This document shows, piece after piece, positions 5,506 through 9,520 of a DNA stretch of 9,520 nucleotides (position 1 is its first letter; every line of letters begins with the position of its first letter). This DNA comes from Atribacterota bacterium. Lineage in GTDB: Bacteria > Atribacterota > Phoenicimicrobiia > Phoenicimicrobiales > Phoenicimicrobiaceae. Location: positions 1-9,520 of the forward strand of contig DAOUWX010000052.1 in NCBI GenBank assembly GCA_030666935.1, in the 5' to 3' direction. The notes beneath the pieces were generated by a model, which saw only the letters and a list, made by a program, of their open reading frames with translations, was not told where the DNA came from and made no database searches. The position numbers and the translations under genes were made by a program.

Positions 5506-7332
5506 TCAACCTACTCTTAAACTCTTAACCCGTTGAAGGCGAGAATGATGGTCTAAAAACTTCTTTCTCAGACGAATATTAGAAGGAGTAATCTCCAACA
5601 ATTCATCCTCCTGGATATAATCCAAAGCTTGTTCCAAAGAAAACTGACGAGGCTTCTCCAAGCGCAAGGCTTCATCTGAACCACTTGCACGCATATTGGT
5701 AACCTGCTTTCTCTTGGACACATTAACTTCCAAATCATTAATTCTCTTATGTTCCCCCACAATCATCCCCTGGTAAACTTCTGTAACTGGAGCAACAAAT
5801 AGTGTCCCTCTTCCTTGAGCATTATGAAGACCATAAGTATTGGTTATTCCATTTTCATAAGCGATTAATACTCCCCGGACACGGTTGGGAATAGGCCCCT
5901 TGTACGGCTGATAATCAAGAAAGAGATGATGCATTATTCCTTTACCTTTTGTCTTGGTAAGAAATTCATCCCGAAAACCGATTAATCCCCTGGCCGAAAT
6001 TTCAAATTCAAGCCGTAATTGATCGGAAGAAAATTCAATCATATTGACTAACTCCGCCCTTCTCTTTCCACAAATTTCCATAACTGCTCCCAAACTGTCT
6101 TTAGGGATATCACAGGTCATAAGTTCTATAGGTTCACATCTCACTCCCTCAATATTTCTAAAAATAACCTTGGGTTTAGAAACCTGAAATTCATACCCTT
6201 CCCGGCGCATCTTTTCAATAAGAATCGAAAGATGAAGCTCTCCTCTTCCTGAAACATGAAAAGTATCTGTCGATTCTGTCTCTTCGACTCTAAGGCTCAC
6301 GTTGGTCTCAACCTCCTTAAAAAGACGCTCTCGTAAATGGCGAGAGGTGACAAACTTTCCTTCCCGACCAGCAAAAGGACTATTGTTGACAGTAAAATCT
6401 ACAGCTAAAGTGGGCTCATCTATCTTTATTTTAGATAAGGCCTCAGGTTTTTCTTTGCAAGCTATTGTCTCTCCGATATTAGCTTCGCTAATTCCCGCTA
6501 TAGCCACAATCTCTCCGGCCTCAGCTCTTCTTACTTCTTTTCTTCCTAATCCTTCAAAAAGATAAAGTTTTACCACTTTGCTGAATATCTGACTCTTATC
6601 GCGTTTAATTAAAGTGACTATTTCCCCCTCCTGAATTTCTCCCCGGCTGATAAGTCCAATTGCTATCTTCCCCACATAATCATCATAATTAAGATTGGTA
6701 ATCAATAATTGCAAAGGGGAATTATATTCCACCGAAGGAGCAGGTATATATTTTAAAATAGTTGAAAAAAGAGGCGTTAAATTATCTTCTAAAGAATCAG
6801 GTGAAAATCCGGATAAACCCGAACGGGCAGAAGTATAGATAACTGGAAAGTCTATCTGCTCATCATTAGCCCCTAATTCAATAAATAAATCATAGATTTC
6901 GTTTAAAACTTCGGCAGGACGAGCATTAGGCCTATCTATTTTATTGATGACTACTATGGGAATAAGATTTAATTCCATAGCTTTACGCAGGACAAATCGA
7001 GTTTGAGGCATAGGTCCTTCAAAGGCATCTACAATCAGAAGAACTCCATTAACCATTCTCAGGATTCGCTCAACCTCTCCTCCAAAATCTGCATGGCCCG
7101 GCGTATCTACGATATTAATCTTTACTCCCTTCCAATGGATTGAGGTATTTTTAGAAAGGATAGTAATTCCTCTTTCTCTTTCCAAATCATTAGAATCCAT
7201 CACTCTTTCTTTTATCTCCTGGTTATCTCGAAAGGTACCGCTCTGCCTTAACATAGCATCTACCAGAGTAGTCTTGCCATGGTCTACATGGGCAATAAGG
7301 GCTATATTTTTTATATTTACTGCTTCCATCAT
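5506..7332 (-). CDS. typA: Ribosome-associated GTPase TypA/BipA
   Basis: This is a translational GTPase of the EF-G/LepA superfamily that acts on the ribosome in stress and low-temperature assembly. The 608-residue protein matches the usual length. G-motifs are AHVDHGKT (14-21), T57 in RGITIL, DTPGHADF (76-83), NKID (130-133) and TSAR (167-170). An EF-Tu-like domain 2 (about 205-300), the SGRGELHLS segment (361-369) typical of EF-G-like factors, and the TypA-specific C-terminal region with GRGTLF (497-502) follow. I chose the ATG at 7332 because AAGGA lies 7 nt upstream and the next codon is also ATG (7329), just before the conserved N-terminus. The frame stays open up to another ATG at 7506, but those 58 extra residues are hydrophobic and unlike TypA, and would begin upstream of the predicted promoter. 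It ends 3 bp from the shared terminator. Confidence 0.95.
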   Translation of the reverse strand: MMEAVNIKNIALIAHVDHGKTTLVDAMLRQSGTFRDNQEIKERVMDSNDLERERGITILSKNTSIHWKGVKINIVDTPGHADFGGEVERILRMVNGVLLIVDAFEGPMPQTRFVLRKAMELNLIPIVVINKIDRPNARPAEVLNEIYDLFIELGANDEQIDFPVIYTSARSGLSGFSPDSLEDNLTPLFSTILKYIPAPSVEYNSPLQLLITNLNYDDYVGKIAIGLISRGEIQEGEIVTLIKRDKSQIFSKVVKLYLFEGLGRKEVRRAEAGEIVAIAGISEANIGETIACKEKPEALSKIKIDEPTLAVDFTVNNSPFAGREGKFVTSRHLRERLFKEVETNVSLRVEETESTDTFHVSGRGELHLSILIEKMRREGYEFQVSKPKVIFRNIEGVRCEPIELMTCDIPKDSLGAVMEICGKRRAELVNMIEFSSDQLRLEFEISARGLIGFRDEFLTKTKGKGIMHHLFLDYQPYKGPIPNRVRGVLIAYENGITNTYGLHNAQGRGTLFVAPVTEVYQGMIVGEHKRINDLEVNVSKRKQVTNMRASGSDEALRLEKPRQFSLEQALDYIQEDELLEITPSNIRLRKKFLDHHSRLQRVKSLRVG

Positions 7333-7671
7333 TTTTATTTCCTTTTTCTTATTACTTAGTGAAAATTGCATCGAATGCACAGAGACAAATATTACCACAA
7401 TTAGAAGTAATATACAAGGATTGTCAAGGGAATGGTTCTTCTGACAATAAAATACCAAAAGAATAGGATTAAATATATAAAATATCAGAGTCTTTATACT
7501 TGCCATAACCTCTTTCTAAAATTGGAATTGGATTTTTACTGTTTACGCTCGAATAGTACGAAAAAGAATGGTTCTTTGGTGCAAAAAAATACTAGATTAA
7601 CGTTTCCACAGGAATGACAGAGAGGGAATGGGAATGATATATAAGCCTTTATTTATAAGGAAGATTGGTTT
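7333..7671. other. 339-bp gap upstream of typA with repeat remnants and no intact gene
   Basis: The left part holds the typA leader and promoter. The rest is low complexity. GGTTCTTTGGTGCA (7570-7583) is 13 of 14 identical to the right half of the 26-bp repeat at 1324-1349. Beside it, GGAATGACAGAGA (7611-7623) is followed by further GGAATG motifs up to 7636, resembling an eroded dispersed repeat and similar to 3142-3154. No protein-coding frame here has family character. Confidence 0.55.
7400..7427 (-). promoter_or_regulatory. Probable typA promoter
   Basis: On the minus strand TTGACA (7427-7422) is followed after 16 bp by TCTAAT (7405-7400). Transcription would begin near 7393, giving a leader of about 60 nt before the ATG at 7332. 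The position supports 7332 and excludes the upstream ATG at 7506 as start. Confidence 0.55.
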
Positions 7672-7980
7672 TTAATTTTTTAATCTTGGGTCTAAGATAT
7701 CTCTCAAACCATCTCCTAACATATTAATCCCCAAAACACAGATAGCTATAGTCAAGCCCGGAAAAAAACTTATCCAGGGGGCTCTACGGAGGAAAACTTT
7801 TCCCCCGCTAAGAATGTTCCCCCAGCTGGGAATTTCCGGCGGTATACCCACACCTAAAAAACTAAGACTTGCTTCAGATAGTATGGAATAAGCAAAAATC
7901 ATAGTACCCTGAATAATAATGGAGGCTACGCAATTAGGAAAAACATATAAAATAGCAATCCTTAAATTACCTCTTAATTT
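7672..7980 (-). pseudogene. C-terminal remnant of a DppC/OppC-type peptide ABC transporter permease
   Basis: The frame from just inside the in-frame TGA at 7981-7983 down to the TAA at 7672-7674 encodes about 102 residues. They match the end of a binding-protein-dependent permease: LRIAILYVFPN resembles the RIIxRHILPN segment, then FAYSILSEASLSFLGVG, PPEIPSWGNIL, and the terminal GDGLRDILDPRLKN that is typical of oligopeptide/dipeptide permeases. Full-length family members have about 280-300 residues, so the N-terminal two-thirds (four or so helices and the EAA loop start) are missing. The only in-frame ATG (7902) falls inside the conserved region and has no Shine-Dalgarno. It lies 42 bp downstream of the amidohydrolase gene on the same strand. 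The remnant is most simply a 5' deletion scar of a former transporter operon; no other transporter component is in the window. Confidence 0.85.
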
Positions 7981-8022
7981 TCATTTTGCACAAATAGTAG
8001 TAAAGATTTTCTAATATTTAAC

Positions 8023-9447
8023 TTATTTACTTTCGTCTCTCTTCCCTTTAAAATATAAACTTTCTTCCAGGCTGATCACTTCCAGGGGTATTTCTTGTTT
8101 TTTTAATTTATTTGCCCCTCTTTGTGTGACTATTAATGTACCAGGATTATTAAAAATAATTCCAGAGACCATACATACTTTTCCCTTTATTAACACAATC
8201 TCAACTTTAGTATCATCCGGATCAAAAATAGTAATATCGGCATCTGCCCCAATCGATAAATGGCCTTTATTCTTTAACCCCAACATTCGTGAAGGGGTTA
8301 AACTTATTTTTTGAACCAGTTCACTTAAAGTCAAAGCACAAAAACGAACTAACGGTAAACCATGAGAAAGAATACAATTTCTTGGGATTACTCCCCCATC
8401 ACTGCTAATAGCATCTACCACGAAATTGCCTTTTTTGTCTCTTTCTGTTGCACATACCTGAGCAGATCTCCTACGATTAATGGGAAAACAAATGCCCACC
8501 TTATACTCGTGTTCTTTCCAATAATTAATCGCTTCATCACCATAGATATATTTCACTTTGCTGCCCCGTAAAGCATATACGCCCGCATATTTTACCCGAA
8601 GAGCCTCTTCTAATCCCTCTTTGCTTACTTGATAACCGTTAGCCTTTAAAGAATTACGGAGAACATAACTCATGGGTATACCATTTCCGTTAATTCCCCC
8701 GTAACAACCATTATGTAAGGCTAAATGACTCTCAGAAACAATATTAGGTGATTTTTTAAGAATATCCATAATTATTTTAAGTTCTAATAAAGGATCTTCT
8801 ATATAACCACGACAATAAGCATTAACGTGGGCGATATGCAAGGGTTTTCCTTCGCTTAGTTTAACCGCCTCTTCAACTCCTTGTATGTTACTACCGGTTT
8901 CAGTGGTCCCTACATGAAACCCCATATAACCTTTTTCCTGGTGAGTTATTTGGAAAATATTATAAGTAGCTTCAGGAGTAAGTGGATAATGCCCTCCAAT
9001 TATTTTTATTCCTATAGCTCCACTATCAAGAAATTCATTGATTACCTTTTCCAACTCAGCTCGTGTAGGATTTTTATTTTTAATCCCCTTCCCCGGGTAA
9101 ACAGCTTCTAAAACTGCTACATTAAGCCCACATCCGTATTTAACTATCTCCTGCTTAATTACTTCTATCGGCCCTTCAAAATCAATAGCGGTCGTAACCC
9201 CGGCGTTTATTAACATTCGATAACCTGCTCCCTTAACAGCCGGTCGGGCAATATGACAATGAGTGTCTATTATTCCGGGAATAATTACTTTTCCAGATAT
9301 ATTAATTACTTGCTCGGCTAAATAGTTACTTATTCCTTTAGAAACTTCAGCAATCTTATCTCCCTTTATGGCTACATCACCGATAAAATCTTTATCATTA
9401 GCAGGGTCAACAATACGTCCGCCTTTAAATAAAAAATCATATTTCAT
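8023..9447 (-). CDS. Amidohydrolase of the dihydroorotase/hydantoinase type, substrate unknown
   Basis: This is a metal-dependent hydrolase of the amidohydrolase superfamily, with a small N-terminal beta part (YDFLFKGGRIVDP), a TIM-barrel core, and a C-terminal return (IGADADITIFDPDD). With the ATG at 9447 the protein has 474 residues. Metal-site residues I can place are H63 and H65 (DTHCH), a lysine likely to be carboxylated (K148, GIKIIGG), H178 (GFHVG), H204/H207 (LHIAHVN) and the catalytic aspartate D360 (SSDGG). These fit a binuclear cyclic-amide or N-acyl-amino-acid hydrolase. A GTG at 9459 would add four residues (MWLV); neither start has a strong Shine-Dalgarno, and the ATG fits the family N-terminus. 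The permease remnant just downstream suggests former linkage to peptide or amide uptake. The superfamily is certain; the substrate cannot be read from sequence. Confidence 0.9.
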   Translation of the reverse strand: MKYDFLFKGGRIVDPANDKDFIGDVAIKGDKIAEVSKGISNYLAEQVINISGKVIIPGIIDTHCHIARPAVKGAGYRMLINAGVTTAIDFEGPIEVIKQEIVKYGCGLNVAVLEAVYPGKGIKNKNPTRAELEKVINEFLDSGAIGIKIIGGHYPLTPEATYNIFQITHQEKGYMGFHVGTTETGSNIQGVEEAVKLSEGKPLHIAHVNAYCRGYIEDPLLELKIIMDILKKSPNIVSESHLALHNGCYGGINGNGIPMSYVLRNSLKANGYQVSKEGLEEALRVKYAGVYALRGSKVKYIYGDEAINYWKEHEYKVGICFPINRRRSAQVCATERDKKGNFVVDAISSDGGVIPRNCILSHGLPLVRFCALTLSELVQKISLTPSRMLGLKNKGHLSIGADADITIFDPDDTKVEIVLIKGKVCMVSGIIFNNPGTLIVTQRGANKLKKQEIPLEVISLEESLYFKGKRDESK

Positions 9448-9520
9448 TACAAGCCACACTTTCTTTATTTTTTAAATTTTTGTTAATATGTTTAATTTTT
9501 CTTTTATATTCTCTATACTA
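9448..9520 (-). other. AT-rich upstream region of the amidohydrolase gene, no clear signal
   Basis: This stretch consists almost entirely of A/T runs. I see no convincing -35/-10 pair and no Shine-Dalgarno stronger than purine runs. The promoter may lie beyond the window edge. Confidence 0.4.

Noticed and set aside
7609..7671. Hairpin downstream of the permease remnant (CCTT/AAGG around 7645-7660)
   Set aside because: The stem is only 4 bp and has no U-tract on the minus strand.
8126..9111. Plus-strand frames at 8126-8314, 8362-8571 and 8881-9111
   Set aside because: They are antisense to the amidohydrolase, which keeps its complete metal site and family order; no independent coding signal.

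Overview
The window is AT-rich, gene-dense bacterial DNA with Shine-Dalgarno-led genes and at least one non-ATG start (TTG for the endonuclease IV gene). The gene content suggests a low-GC anaerobic or microaerophilic bacterium of Firmicutes or Atribacterota type: a CoA-disulfide/persulfide reductase fused to rhodanese, a small ArsR regulator, TypA, and a peptide-type ABC permease tail. This assignment is an inference; no rRNA or other taxonomic marker is present.

Layout. Positions 1-2241 (minus strand) hold a DNA-repair pair: endonuclease IV (nfo), then an MrfA/YprA-type DEAD/DEAH helicase that runs off the left edge. Between them lies a perfect 26-bp inverted pair of a self-palindromic repeat, and the repeat supplies the last codons of nfo. 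Positions 2428-3042 (plus) encode a six-helix membrane protein that I cannot assign. Positions 3240-5453 (plus) form a sulfur/thiol redox unit. A strong promoter is overlaid by 8-bp-period tandem repeats and drives a CoA-disulfide/persulfide reductase-rhodanese fusion, followed by a small two-cysteine ArsR-family repressor. A bidirectional terminator at 5465-5502 separates this from typA (minus, 5506-7332), which has its own promoter at 7400-7427.

Right of typA is a 339-bp gap with eroded dispersed-repeat fragments. Next comes the C-terminal remnant of an oligopeptide-type ABC permease (7672-7980). Last is an amidohydrolase of the dihydroorotase/hydantoinase type (8023-9447, minus).

How the genes fit together. 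The best-supported functional unit is the reductase-rhodanese plus ArsR pair: the fusion would reduce CoA disulfide, persulfide or polysulfide with NAD(P)H, and the small regulator would sense thiol or sulfide state and act on the repeat array over the promoter. nfo and the helicase form a repair cassette. The amidohydrolase beside a broken peptide-transporter permease looks like the remains of a scavenging operon. The least-described elements are the tandem-repeat operator, the repeat pair that has become part of nfo, and the histidine/aspartate-containing membrane protein.
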